Assembly: GCA_008931825.1 (NCBI GenBank)
Contig: QXVZ01001034.1
Span: 434,001-498,000 of the forward strand
Direction of reading: 5' to 3'
DNA: 64,000 bases
DNA from: Phallusia fumigata
Taxonomy: Eukaryota; Chordata; Ascidiacea; Phlebobranchia; Ascidiidae
Below are positions 36,537-48,979 of the stretch, in pieces. The notes beneath the pieces are model-generated. The model made no database searches. It was not told the DNA's origin and saw only the letters and a list, made by a program, of their open reading frames with translations. The position numbers and the translations under genes were made by a program. Numbering within the stretch: position 1 is the stretch's first letter; each line of letters opens with the position of its first letter.

Positions 36537-39500
36537 TTTGGCAAATAAAGCAATAAATATCTGAAAATACAAGATCGGATTTAAAATTCTCTTTTTTCAA
36601 CGAAATTTAAATGCAAATCCCGGTTTAGTTCGAAAAAAGCTTCAATGTCTTGACAATTTAAAATTGTCCGCATCATCAGCTTTAAAACTAACGTTGTCGA
36701 TAGCCAATACCTCAGTGCGATTTGTGAACCTCCCTTTACATCAAACTAATCTTCAAAAATCAGCCGAGATTCAGTTGCTAAATCCCTGCCAAGGTCTGAT
36801 CACAGACTCGAAGTCCGTGATTCGATGTCTGTGTCAAGCACCTGCAGGCCTTATATAACGAACACGGCCTTTTTTCTCCTTCAGCACGACTTTCTTTCTG
36901 CTCGCCATGCACGTGAAGTCACCAACCAAACGCAGTAGTAGCGCAGATCAATCGGCAGCACTTAAGTTCTTTAAGTACCAGATTCGGAATTTGGCTGGGC
37001 GTAACTTGTCGATCCAACTAAACTCCAACTGAAACTGTATCCCAACCCATTACGTCATCGGATAATACGTCATGCCGGCACTTCATGACCTCACACAGGG
37101 TCCTTTGTTCGTTATTTTGGGAGCGGACGTGGTTAACTTTTACCAGCAGGTGTCGTTTGCCAATTAATTGAGGCAATTTTGACCATGAACCGGAATAGGA
37201 TTTCTAATCGCTGCGAGAGCTCGAGTTAAATTTCTAGTAACGTTAGAACTGCGTTAATATGGACCGTTTCTTGAAATCTATTTATAAAGTCAGGACAATT
37301 TGATATTGATTAAATGTGAACTTTGTATGTGAAATACTAAAAATAATTTTATTTAGGCAACATTATAAAATGTTTGACCACAAGTTTAAAGTGTGTAATG
37401 TTAAAAATTATATAGGTCTATAACAGTTGACGTTACATATGCTTGCCCTTAGAAAAATAAACATTATGACGACGTTCAAAGGAATAACAAGATCTATTTT
37501 GCACTGTTTTTAATGTTTTCAAGGTCAACTTAAATGTTAAGAGTATAACACAATGCTCTGTTAACATCAGAGGGCAACACTTTAAAACCCACCAAACCAG
37601 GCCACAAACATAACCTTCACTCAAACAAACACAATTTATCAGCAAACTTTTAAACCAGACGGCTTAAAAATCTTACACAACTGACTAAAAATTCGTTCCC
37701 AAAATATCCAAAATCACGTCATTGACCCATGTGATTTCCTAAACTCATAAACCTCGTTTAGTTTTTCTTCTAAAAAGCTGAAAAAGTTTGTCCGATAACA
37801 CCTGCAACTTTCGTCGGAATCCAAGTGCTCTCTCTGTAAGCGGCTTGTGTGAGGCCAAAACTGCTGCGTGATTCAGGCAGATCTAATGTTTATGACGGGT
37901 GACGCGTCGTAGCCGTGACGTGGGCCATGCTTTAATTGCCACCTGTTGGCTGTTGCGATTCGCTTGCACGTCAAAACTACACGTAGCATGACAGAGGATA
38001 AAATTACTACGACGACTAATATGAGATGGAATAAAACGAAAACATTTGGATAGTTTTCCTATGCTCAAATTATTATGTTTTAAATAGCGAACTTCGCAAA
38101 GGTATTTGCCCAGAACGTAAGTTTAATATACAATGCTAAAATTACCAGTTTTTTTAAGAAAAGATGGGATTACACACTTTTTTAACATTGAAAGGGCGTT
38201 TAAAGTTTGGTTTTCTGAAAAAAGATTTGCCTTTAAAACATCATTTATGTCTTATGTCGGTCTTTGTATCGAACAGGATTTATTTAAAAACGTTTTCTGG
38301 GGGGCACTAATGGAAATCGTAAACACGTTTTATCACATCAGTTCTCGAAATCAAAGTCCACATGATTCAAAAACCTGACGTCCAACGGAAGTCAAAGTTT
38401 TTTTGGCATTGGGATATCAACGTTTTGGCCTTAACACTTTACTAAGTTAGTCACTGACCGTCCTTACCGTATACGCAGTGACTGAAAACAACACCTTCCG
38501 GTGTAACGCGGATATCGTTCACGGATGTGGACTTAAATAAGCTCCTCGATTTCCCATTCACAAGAACTGCGGGGTTATTTGCAAGCAAATGCAAGTCACG
38601 ATTTAGGGAATTTACCAATCAAACGGGTGCTTAGAGCTTCATTTCCTCTTCCAAGCAATTCGATGTTTGACCTCTGCGCGTTACCAGTATCGGAGGTGCT
38701 TGGGTTATGCCCATGTAAGGCAGTTGAAATGGAATCGGCTTATCCCATTGTGTAGAAGTGTCTGGAGTTGTCATGTTATCAACAATCGCGGTTCTAATAT
38801 TAGCAGGAACCAGCGCACGTTCGCAAGCAATTCACCAAACAAAGTCTTGGTAAACTGGCGACGGTTTACAAAACACAGAAATTTCGACTTCCTAAGCCGG
38901 TTTCCAAATGGCACTGCGCCGTTTCTTTTGTCTCGAGCGCCCGCAAAAGTCTGTAGTGCTGGCTTTAAACCAGATAAGCCGGGCAAAGCACCTCTGAGAC
39001 GACTGGTATCAAAAGAGGGGAACTCCCTGGCGTGATTGGCGCAAAACTTGAGGGAGAAAGGAGTAGTGTGGTGTGTTTTGCAGACGATCGAACGTTCCCC
39101 GTAATCTGAAATCAATTTATTGTTTATCAAAAGTCGCGTTTCTGCCATCGGCGGGAACTTATGTCACCTGTTGGAACTGAAGACCTTGGTTTTAATCCAA
39201 TGTTGGAAAAGGTTTCTGGGCGAATTAGTAAGAAACCGCGTTTTATTTCTCCTTTCAGCTTGCGGCGAATCGTTAGTGTAAAATTCGTGATGCAATTTGC
39301 GCATTTTTGAGATGACAAAACGGAAATTTGCCACAAACACGAGTTTCAAACTTTTGTGATGCTGTTCATAGCTAATTTCTCAAAAAACGGGAAAAACCAA
39401 TTAACGAAAACGACGACAAAAACACTTTCCAAACTGAAAACTACAAAACATGTGGCTTTGCGAAAAAAAACCATTTCTAATTGCCGTGTTGAAAATGTCA

Positions 39501-39699
39501 AACGAGTTTCTTGAATCCAACAAGCAAAATCTGGTCCACGAACCACATAGCTTACATTGCAGGTCAGCACTTCTAGCGATCGAATAATGAATGTGATTCC
39601 CGTTCAAGACGTGACCTAAGAAGGCAAAGAAGCTGGTAGAATTGAAATGAAGTCTTTGTCTTTCAAACAGACAGCGTGTTCAAGGCAAGGCTGGAAACA

Positions 39700-39770
39700 T
39701 GTAGTCTTCGATAAGGTTCGAACTCACGGCCTTTGACTTAGAGACGCTTAGGCCGTGTGTTTTAAGATGG
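39700..39770 (-). repeat. tRNA-like SINE head
   Basis: On the minus strand a tRNA-arm-like stretch ends in a B-box string GTGAGTTCGAACC. There is no complete cloverleaf. Confidence 0.35.
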
Positions 39771-41161
39771 ATAGGACGTCAAAGCAACTGTCGTTGACAT
39801 TTCATGTTTTGCAACGACTTTTAACCAACGAGATTTTCTGAAACCAAAGTATCCGCGGATTGTAATCTAACTGGTTAGTATGCTCTACTTACCTTATCAG
39901 TAAATGTCAGGTGTGTGTGTGTTTGGTCTGCTTAAGGTCGTACAGGAAAAAAACGGCAACGAAAACTTTACTCAGGTGTCTGTAATACCAAATGCTTTGT
40001 ATTTCTGTGTTTCAAACTTGTTCTGTGTAAGAAAAAACATCCTCAACAAGAACCTACTGATAAACACACTTTTGCGGGACGGTACAATTTGGAAATCGGT
40101 ACCAGTCTTTAACCGTCTCCAATCAACCGACAAACAATTATTTGGCGGCCGCAACCTTTTCATAACACCGGAGCTGAAAACGCAATTCAGCAAAGTATGT
40201 GTCAGTTCATACGTTGCACATTCAGCCTATCCCAGTCTCCGAGCCACAGTCGCGGTCGCCAGTTCTGGAAAGTAGGTCAGCATTGAAGTATTTGAACATG
40301 GAGTGCATTTAATTTGAAAACTTTAAGCTGGCGGTCATAGACATTATAAGACTTTACGTCATTTCAAAGAGAAAGTTAAATACTTTGTTTTGTGACAAAG
40401 AAAGTGATCAACCTGCTCACGTAGCAACGGGAATAAAATTTTGCAGACACATTTTGCCATTTAACTTAAACAGTTTCAATTGCCCTAATTTATCTCAATC
40501 CACAATGGATGAGGCGTTGGATTGGTGACATTAGTTATTGCCAAAACGTTTGATGACAAAAGCACATGGCCTTCAAGAGATATTTGGACCAGCAAGCATC
40601 AGCAGATTGGTTTACAAGTTTAATTAAAATATTATTTGGTACATTTTTAATGAAGAGCAAGTTGCTAAAATTTAGTCAACGGCTTGCATAAAAACATTTT
40701 TCGGACCAGCTCTCCTTAATTACCAGAATCGAAAGTCTGACGAATCAATTTCAAGGAAAAAGGTTTTTTGGCCTCAAGGAAATCTTATCCTGTTATCACC
40801 AACTACAATAAAATTAAATCCGGTTTGTCAAACATAATCTGGCTGAATTTTTTTAAAGGTGTAAGTTTGTTTAGTAACGTGTTAACCAAAATTATCTTGT
40901 CGTGAACAAGTCTCCAAATAAAACTTCGGTTGCCCTTTAACATACCCTGCGGTGTATATTTTGCCTTTAGCAAGAAGGCGCGAAACGTTTTTGGCAATCG
41001 ACAGCACCTGCTGATTGCAGCAAACACACGGAAACCTGAGGCGACTGCTAAGCTTTCGATCTCTATGCCGTTTGTGGAAATTGTAGGATGAGCTGCTCGC
41101 AATTTCTTTCTAAACATAGAAATGATAAACAGCGCCAAGGACGAAGCTTTTGTGATGGGAA

Positions 41162-41265
41162 CATGAAGATTGAATGTTTGTTAAATGCGTTATCTAGAGT
41201 CAGGGTTTTAACCCATGAAGATTGAATTTTTGTTAAATGCGTTATCTAGAGTCAGGGTTTTAACC
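41162..41265 (+). repeat. Two-copy tandem repeat, 52-bp unit
   Basis: Two adjacent copies begin CATGAAGATTGAAT and end AGTCAGGGTTTTAACC, with one or two differences, so the duplication is recent. Confidence 0.9.
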
Positions 41266-41945
41266 AACTTTGGTTGCTGTCGCCTGCTCCCTTTGAATTT
41301 GTCATGAAATTTACGATCTACGGACTAAGATTTATCCCGCTATGTCAATGATTCTCAACAAGGCGAGGATTCCTCACTAGGGGGCAATTTTGTAAATTTG
41401 TTGGATAGAATGTTAGAGTCTGAAAAGTTTGAAATTGTAAGAGCCCAGGCACCCTTCTTAATATAAACCAACGTCTTACGCACTAAATTTAAAGTGTTCG
41501 ATTTTAGCTTAAAATCGGTTGAATGTTCGCGATGCAGAACCACTGCACTGGGTAAACAATTTTTTTTACCTCTTGTTACATCATATTTTCAATCAACATT
41601 TGGTGTTGTTCGGTTAAGGGCAATTAGCTTGGCAAGAATGAGTCGTTACAAAATGCCCGCTTACCTCTGACGTCATACGCGTTATCGCGTCTGGCAAGAA
41701 TGCTGCTCACGGATGTTTGGTACGTCACAGCAGGTCGCGAGGCGGTTAGATTAAATCAAGTTTCCTTATTTCTGTTTGCCGGGAGCTGATTTCTATTCTC
41801 GTACCGGACGCTTCAGCCTCGGCAACATGTTGACAACGCTCTGATATCCGCTGCGTGCATTTCCGTTGTTTCGCGAAATCACCAAGTGTTGTGAGCTACA
41901 CTGAGGCCCCATATAAGATTAAATCACTTTGATAATGCTGTAGGT

Positions 41946-42228
41946 CAGTAATTCCTAATTTTTTTCCTTTGCTGCACCCTTTTTGCTGAGACCAATGAAT
42001 TGCGGCTCTCACAGCGGTTTACATGGCAATTACCAAAAGAAAAAAAATATGAAATAAGTAAACTGTCATTTTGCATTTATTCCTGTGGTATAGTCAGACT
42101 ATTGTGCAAGCATTCCCCACCGTCATACCTTGTACTAACACATAACTTAATGGTAAAAATATTTCTATGAGTTAGTCGCGGCGCCCCGGAGAGTTTGCAA
42201 ACGGCACCACGGTTGGAAAACACTACTG
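41946..42228. mobile_element. hAT-like MITE
   Basis: Starts CAGTAATTCCTAA and ends TTGGAAAACACTACTG, imperfect inverted ends of the same style as the other CAGTGGTTCCCAA elements. About 283 bp with no coding potential. Confidence 0.5.
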
Positions 42229-44689
42229 TAGCCTAAATAAACGTATTTGTGTTTGGCACAAGTCATAACGACACAAAGTAGATTAGTTGAACAATCAAAA
42301 AAGCTGCCATTGTGAATAAAACTATCTGGTAATGTGGTCAAATTATGGAAAAAGTGTAAATATCAGTTAATTTGGTCAAATCTAAATTTTAACGTCATTT
42401 TTAGCGGGTTTGAGTATTTTAGCTGTAAACCAACCCTAGCGCCTCTGACTTGGCATTTTTACTTTCCACTTGCATCGTTTATGACAGCAACATTTAAAAT
42501 CACCCCCGGGCGCACGATGTTGCCTTCCCAAAATATCACATTCAAGTGCATGCGTTATGTAACCACCTATACGTCAACAGCAGCCGAGCTACATACACAA
42601 CTGCGTGTTTCTATGACGTACAAGGCAATGTAAATGTGTGTTGATGTTTGTTGTTTGTGTTACGTATTCGAGGATTTGTAACCAACATTTTCTGCTACAT
42701 TTTGTTGTAACTATATTGGCTTTATCGTCAACTCAATCCGGCATATAGTTTATCTCTGGATTGTAAGAGATATAAGAATTCTAGAAAGGCGAGATAATGT
42801 CTCTAAAAATAAGTTAAATGTTGTTACGTGAAACAATTCTAATTACTTAAGGCAGTAAATGCTGTTCGTTGTCATATGGACTGGCTGATATTGCGATGAA
42901 GAAACTTAATTCTGCAATTCTAGTAAAATGTACGGTAATTAAAATACATATTTCTAAATATTGTTGAAAGTTTGTTTTGTGGATAAACTATAATTTATCT
43001 GCGTACACAGTTTGACAACAGCTGTTCAAAAAAGGCTTCAAAAAAACGAAGAATGCAAAAGCAAACCAACTTTTTGTAAAACAGAATAGTAAACAGAAAA
43101 CCTTTAAATACGAACTACTTTTAAACCAAACACATTGTTGGTCTACCAAAGCGTGATTAGAAAATTGTGCCATACTATTAGACAGTTTAAATGCACAAAC
43201 GACCTGTTGTGAGAACAATTGAATATCACCAGCCCAGATCTACGAAGCGGTGTTTTGACCTTGTTCCACATTATAAACATACAATCCCGCAACGAGGCAC
43301 AGTCGTTTATGTCCTAATAAGCTTAAACGCCCTTCCCATTTTCAGGGAACGCGAGGACTTTATACACGAAGTACACGGTTGCTATTTGTTGTTTGTTGTA
43401 CACGACCAACAGATTTGACAGTTTAATTGCCTGGGAAATAATCGCAGCAAACAGTGTGCAGAATCTCAGCGAACACGTACAAATTTCCGCAACCTTTATT
43501 TAGCTCTTTTATCGAACACGACTTGATCGTAATTTCCGCCTAAACGCCCAGATTTTGATCTTTCAAGCTAAATTCTCGTTATGCTTTGGGGATTTTGAGA
43601 AATTCGAAACGTTTGGAGGGTTTCAAATGTCAGACAGACAATTTTCAGACACAAGTTCATTGCCCTCAAACGTGGCATTTTTGCTTATGCCGTGGTCAGG
43701 AAAGTTTAGTTGTGACACACTTTCGACGGGAAATTTGATCTTGAAACTTTCCACGCAGTATAAGTTCCAAAAAATGCAAATTAGGACAAAAGTGTTTTGC
43801 GACCAAAGCAGATATTTTTAGTCAGTGATCTATTCCCTTAAATGACTAAAAACGCTGGGCAACGTTTGTGATCATGTAGTGTCAATTTTTGTACAATTTT
43901 AAAGCATAGATTGTGTTGTCGACTGACGAAAGACTTAAAATGCTGAAACAAGCCGCTGTTTTTGCAATAAACTTTTTGTCTGTTGTTGCTCATAATAACG
44001 TTTCTTTTCAAACCTAATATTGACAATTCAAAGACAAAGTTTGTTTTTCTGTTTCATGATTAAGCATAGATTTTGTAAATTTATGTATATTTTTACTAAA
44101 ATAACTAGTGCCGGTATGTCGTATTATCGAGGCCGTAATTAGCATAATAATTCGTTGAACTCATGTGACACAAGACTAAGTGCAAAAACATTACGATTAG
44201 GAACTCCAAAACACAAAAACAACAAATACAGATACAAAGACAAAAACAACAGGTGGTCCTACACACAAATTCGCAGGCAATAGCAAGTTTGCAGCCCTTC
44301 CGGTGGGGCGAACGTCGATAAAGGCAATACGATTGGGTTAAACAACGTGTAACGGGATGATGTAAAAAAATTTTGTTGAGATTTCTGTAAGAGCTTAGCA
44401 CGTCTATTGAAATTACATTGTTGTTAACCAGGTTTCGGCCCTCATACATCACGTACTCAGTTCATCACTAAACAAACATGCCCAAACATCTAGTGCACAG
44501 CCTACGCAAGTTTATGATGCACTGTGTGAGTTTGGATTCTTCCAACCACAGAAAATACGGGGGAACTCCGCAGCGTTACGGGGCCTAGTTTGCCGCAAAA
44601 TTGCACTCAAGTAATCGTTGGCCGACTGCTGCGTTTACGATAGCAAATGCGATTAAAGACGTGATACGTGAATCACCGACCACCGAGAT

Positions 44690-45080
44690 AAACTCGTTAT
44701 GTTATTCCTATGTGTTTTTATGCGTTTTGAACAAACAGGTGATTAATATCTGATATCTATTAAGGTAATTTTTCGATCCCTTACATAATTGTTGTTCATT
44801 TTGCGCGAAAATACTAAAAAAGCAAAAAAAGGTTGAGAATAAAAAGAATTACCCCCAATACTCTGTCCCAATTTGCTTTGTTATTCGTACGTGTTTTTAA
44901 GCAGTTTGAACAAACAAGTGCTTCATATCTAGTCAAGAAATAGCTCAACCCCTAACATAATTGTTGTCAAGTTCAAGATGAAATACCCCAAGCATTTTGT
45001 CACTTGCTCTGTTGTCCTGTGTGTTTTATTCGTTTGAAACAGACAAGTGCATGTGATCAATTTTCCAAATCAATCGATTA
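44690..45080 (+). repeat. Degenerate tandem repeat, about three units
   Basis: Strings TTGTTATTCGTACGTGTTTT...GTTTGAACAAACAAGTG recur near 44698, 44878 and 45008, each followed by a run leading to CATAATTGTTGT (units 1 and 2). Unit length is about 130-180 bp with many changes, so it is old. Confidence 0.6.
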
Positions 45081-47385
45081 CGTCCCCGTTAAAATATTAT
45101 TTTGCATACACTTTCATATCAAAGCGCTACCTGACGGGAAATTAGCTTTCGTAAAGCAAACATGGTGAAGTCATTTTACACAGACTAAAAATAACTCATA
45201 ATAAACAAAACTGGGTGTTCCGACCGTTCACTTTGCTATCAAACGCAGCTAGTTCCATGTTCTCAATCACAAAGAGCAAAATCCGGAAGGTCAACGCCAG
45301 TGCATACACCACAATGACAGATACCTCAAGTAAACATCTACGCAGGTGCGAAGCATAGGCCGCAAATCGACAAAGTGCATTGCTGACGTCAACAGGACTG
45401 ACACGTCACTATACTGAGGAATATATTAAGACGTCGTCTGTCGCTTTGCGGGACGCGCCTGAAATGTTGACTGTTGTGTTTACGAGGAATTCTGCATCGA
45501 ATGTTAGTTGTGGCGTTGAGAACCAAGCCCTTTTTGAAAATATTTACAGTTTGTGTAATGCCACTCGACTGTGTACGTGACGTGCTCATTGTGCAGGTGC
45601 TTGGCCAATCTATTTGTCTCACTGAATTATAGTTTTCATCCAGGGAAAATTTGGTTTGCAATTGTTCAGTTGTCTGTTGGAAAACCTGGTCTAAATTCGG
45701 AGAAATAAACCTACATGTGATAAAACAGAGGGACAAGAACGTTAAATGCAGCATTTGGAAAAATTAGTTTTCCAACAAACGAACAGAACACATCAAATCA
45801 AAATAATTTTACATTGTTCGTGTTGGAAAAACACGAATTTATTGTAATTGGAAAATGTTGCCACCAACGGACAATCATAGCGGCAATTAATAAATCTGTT
45901 TTGTAACGTCATATTTACATTTTTAATTGCTTTGACACAAACACACTTATGCTAAAAATTTGCATCGCGATTGACGTCAACGAATTATGAACGACCACAA
46001 AAAAACTACTGTAATCATGTCATTGATTTCGGTATAAGGCAAAAAACTGACCCCTCCACGGTTTCCTACCGAATTCCCCGCAACAAATGCAAGCGGTTCC
46101 CACACAGCCACATCAAAGTTTGTAGCACATTTCAAACGGGGATTTGCCAAACTTAAGACCCTTCCTGCAGCCTTTGATGTGAAACCCGATATCTGGGGAT
46201 TAAAACGGATGAGAGCTGCGGCGTGAAACCAACCATTACGTCCTCTCATCCGACGAAAGTACTCGTCTATATTAAGTGGATGATTGAAAGTTACGGTATC
46301 GGCTAGCGGTTGGGAATTTAACAGGGTGTGCCGATGCGGTGAGATGGGATTTGGGTCGCCGCTTGAACGCGGTAAAATGATGAAGTGAACCGGCGAAATG
46401 CGTAGATTCTAGGAAATGTAAATTGTCATTTAAAGAATCTGAGTCACAAACTAAATCTTCAGAAGAGGATTTAAACATTTCAAGGGCCATGTTTTGGTTC
46501 AACACATTTTCTTTAAATTACAATCATTTTATGGCAGATTCGGGCTGTAAAAAAGCCTTGTATATTTTGGATTTGTGAAATCACCGCAGAACTGTATGAC
46601 GTAACAGTTTCTGAAACAAGTCTAATGTGCTTGAATGAAATACTGTCGACGTTGTACCTACATTTTTTGGTGAAATATATATCTTAAAGAGCTAAGGGTG
46701 AGTGAATAAGGTGTTTATCAAAAGTTGAAGTTACTTTTGGGAAAGGCCGAAATACTTCAACGATTTTGGTTCGGTTTGGACTCTAGGATTTTTGCCAGGT
46801 TGGTTAACCGATATTTTGTGCAATTGGAACAATCAAAGTAAAGTGTCAAATTAGTCCATTGTAAATAAGGCAAGAAATCCCTAAGGACTATAACATGTTT
46901 TTAATTTGACAGATATTCATTTCAATGCATGTTTTTGTGTTTATAGCGGTCAATAACGATATGAAACAAACAGATTGAACAGATTATAACGATATTCTAC
47001 AAACAATCAAACGTCGCGTCGAGATTTTTGTTCGGTCAACCTTCATAGCACCCTGACACCACTAAGTGGCAGCAAAACAAATTTAAAACATACACAAGCT
47101 TTGCTAGTGATGTAAGTTCGATGCGAAAAAGTACAATAAAAAAACAACAAATTAAGTCTTTGAGCTGTAACAATTCACGTATTATTCTAAATTGGGAAAC
47201 AACAAAATGCGCGAAAACAAAGGTTTGCAGTTTGAATTTTAACAAATTTCACACACGAATTGTCGCATTGTTATTAATCTTCTTTGAACAAATGAATATA
47301 TTTTACTAAACACCCCATTTTTTCGGTTTTCGGAGACCCCAAATTACAAGAAAGTTTCCGTTTTTTTCGGGTTACTTCGAAATTT

Positions 47386-47740
47386 TCCAGTTTCAACAGT
47401 CGGTTTGGGCCTGATACCGAAACTATAAACCGGTTTGGAAGAAATGGATTGAAAAATTTCGAAAAAAATCCGCCCCCAAAACTGGATTTTTTTCGAAATT
47501 TTTCAATCTCGAACCAGTTACAGCAGGTATTAGTCTCCTACAGAACCTCAAACCGGTTTCAACCTCAAGCGGAGACAAAAAAAATGTGACTAGACCTTCG
47601 AAAAAAATCAATGCCAGAGCTTTGCTTATTTTCGATTGTTAGCTGTTTTTGACAGAATTTTTTCAGTTTTAAACCGGTTACAGTTGGTGTTGGCGATGCT
47701 GCCGAACCCTTTAACTGGTTTCAAGTGGAAGAGAAACAAT
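47386..47740 (+). repeat. ACCGGTTT-rich degenerate tandem repeat
   Basis: Two or three units share CAGTTTTAAACCGGTTACAG...GAACC...GGTTTCAA (best pair near 47507 and 47665, about 158 bp apart), with a weaker unit near 47388. Non-coding. Confidence 0.5.
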
Positions 47741-47784
47741 TTGGCCCTCGAAAATAGTGTCGTTTTCTCATGGCGTATTGTTTT

Positions 47785-48115
47785 TGTTTTTTTCGCTTGC
47801 AGTTCACTAGACCTTATAAAAAACCAAAAAAATCCCCCATACCATTAAGTGGGTTTTACATAAAATAAACCGTTGTGCTCGAAAAAAACAATTTCCAAGC
47901 CGTAGACGTCGCAAAAGAAAGTTACTTTTCCAAGAATGAAATTACCATACAATTTTGCGGCAGTGTGCACTCGCGAGTGTACGAAGGACGACCAAGTTAT
48001 ACAGTTCATGTTTAAGCGACCGCGAGGCAAAAAATATATGCAAAGCAAATGACACTTGGTGTTTGTTTTCCAAATAAAATGCAAATGTTGCGAGTCATCT
48101 ACGTTAAAGATTTCC
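47785..48115 (+). promoter_or_regulatory. Far-upstream block duplicated before gene 5
   Basis: Closely resembles 54480-54770 upstream of gene 6: shared strings include TGGGTTT, CTTTTCCAAGAATGA, TTAAGCGACCGCGAGGCA and ATATATGCAAAGCAAATGAC. It marks the left boundary of the ~5.5-kb tandem duplication. Its high similarity compared with the introns suggests a conserved control region, which is an inference. Confidence 0.5.
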
Positions 48116-48309
48116 ATTTCTGTCGTTTTTTAACTTCTCATATTTGTCAAAACCACTACTTGCTGTCTGTAGAGTTTTATACTTACTGAATTTGGAAAAA
48201 CAAATATAATTGCTGTGATTAAATTTGTCGGGTATCACAACATCGAAGTACTTTTAAACAAAAAATAACATTTGTGTAAAACTAAAACTAGATTATTGTG
48301 ATTTTTTTC

Positions 48310-48392
48310 CACATATCTTCCACATTTGTTTTTCACATATCTTCCACATTTTTTTTTCACATATCTTCCACATTTTTTTCACATATCTTCAA
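48310..48392 (+). repeat. 25-bp minisatellite, ~3.6 copies
   Basis: CACATATCTTCCACATTT followed by a T run, repeated in tandem. It lies upstream of gene 5 and is absent from the matching place upstream of gene 6. Confidence 0.9.
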
Positions 48393-48530
48393 CAACATTA
48401 AAAAGCGAAGGGAAAATAACGTTTTGTCTTAACTTGTTCATAATTGTCCAACTGCAAGCATTTTAGTTTTCTTTTTAACATCGTTGAATGAAGTTGGATG
48501 GTTACATCTAAACGTTGTTATCACTAATTG

Positions 48531-48710
48531 TTGGAACAGATTTTATAATGACGGCCTGGGGCAGTGCAACGATATCATTCGGAAATTAGCATATTGCAAA
48601 AACAAAATTTCCGCGCGTGAAAAAAACAGTAGAGCGCAATAAAAGCTTGGACGCAACAGCAGCGCTCATTCTAACTTTGTCGGATTGGTGAGGAGTGTGA
48701 CTTTGAAAAA
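48531..48710 (+). promoter_or_regulatory. Proximal upstream block conserved between genes 5 and 6
   Basis: Strongly similar to 55120-55300: shared TATAATGACGGCCTGGGGCA, GTGCAACG, AAATTAGCATATTGCAAAAA, CGCGTGAAAAAA and a TATA-like AATAAAAGC. It lies about 270-450 bases before the start codon in both genes, so a core promoter or 5' untranslated exon is likely. An 85-codon frame in the gene 6 copy is not kept in this copy, which argues against coding. Confidence 0.5.
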
Positions 48711-48979
48711 AACGAAACTGAATTTGATGGATCTAAGCATTTCCATCGTAAATTGGTTTTTGTTGTGTCAGGCTTAACTAAGTAGGTGATCCAAAAAATT
48801 ATAAAAGCGATTTAAATCTAAAGCAGCTTAGGGGTACAGGTACTTTCAAAAATTGTAACAACGAATTGTCTACGAATGCATTAGAAAAATCTCTGGAACT
48901 AAATTTTCACAGAAGAATTTGAAAAATACTTGAGTAACTGAAAACGTTTATTTTTACAGGGTTTAGCCCACCCTGTGTC

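Larger units (their letters stand above)
36537..48979. other. 12.4-kb gene-poor region between divergent genes
   Basis: No gene I can support on either strand. It holds a 2-copy tandem repeat (41162-41265), a hAT-like MITE (41946-42228), a tRNA-like head (39700-39770), a three-unit degenerate repeat (44690-45080), an ACCGGTTT-rich repeat block (47386-47740), a duplicated upstream block (from ~47785) and a minisatellite (48310-48392). Longer open frames (38667-39148 on both strands, 45389-45754 minus, 45977-46249 minus) have no family resemblance. Confidence 0.5.

Noticed and set aside
38667-39148. Overlapping long frames on both strands as genes
   Set aside because: Both strands are open to the same degree, with no family resemblance or splice pattern. 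Kept only as a low-interest observation.
44105-44452. 115-codon minus-strand frame with a Cys-rich stretch
   Set aside because: The Cys cluster comes from an ACAAA-type low-complexity stretch. No domain pattern.
45389-45754. 121-codon minus-strand frame with a signal-like start
   Set aside because: The start is plausible but the body matches nothing, and internal splice-like signals give no coherent exons.
46206-46252. Hammerhead ribozyme
   Set aside because: The CGGATGAGAG...GTGAAAC string resembles the core, but the invariant CTGATGA is not present and no three-stem fold fits.
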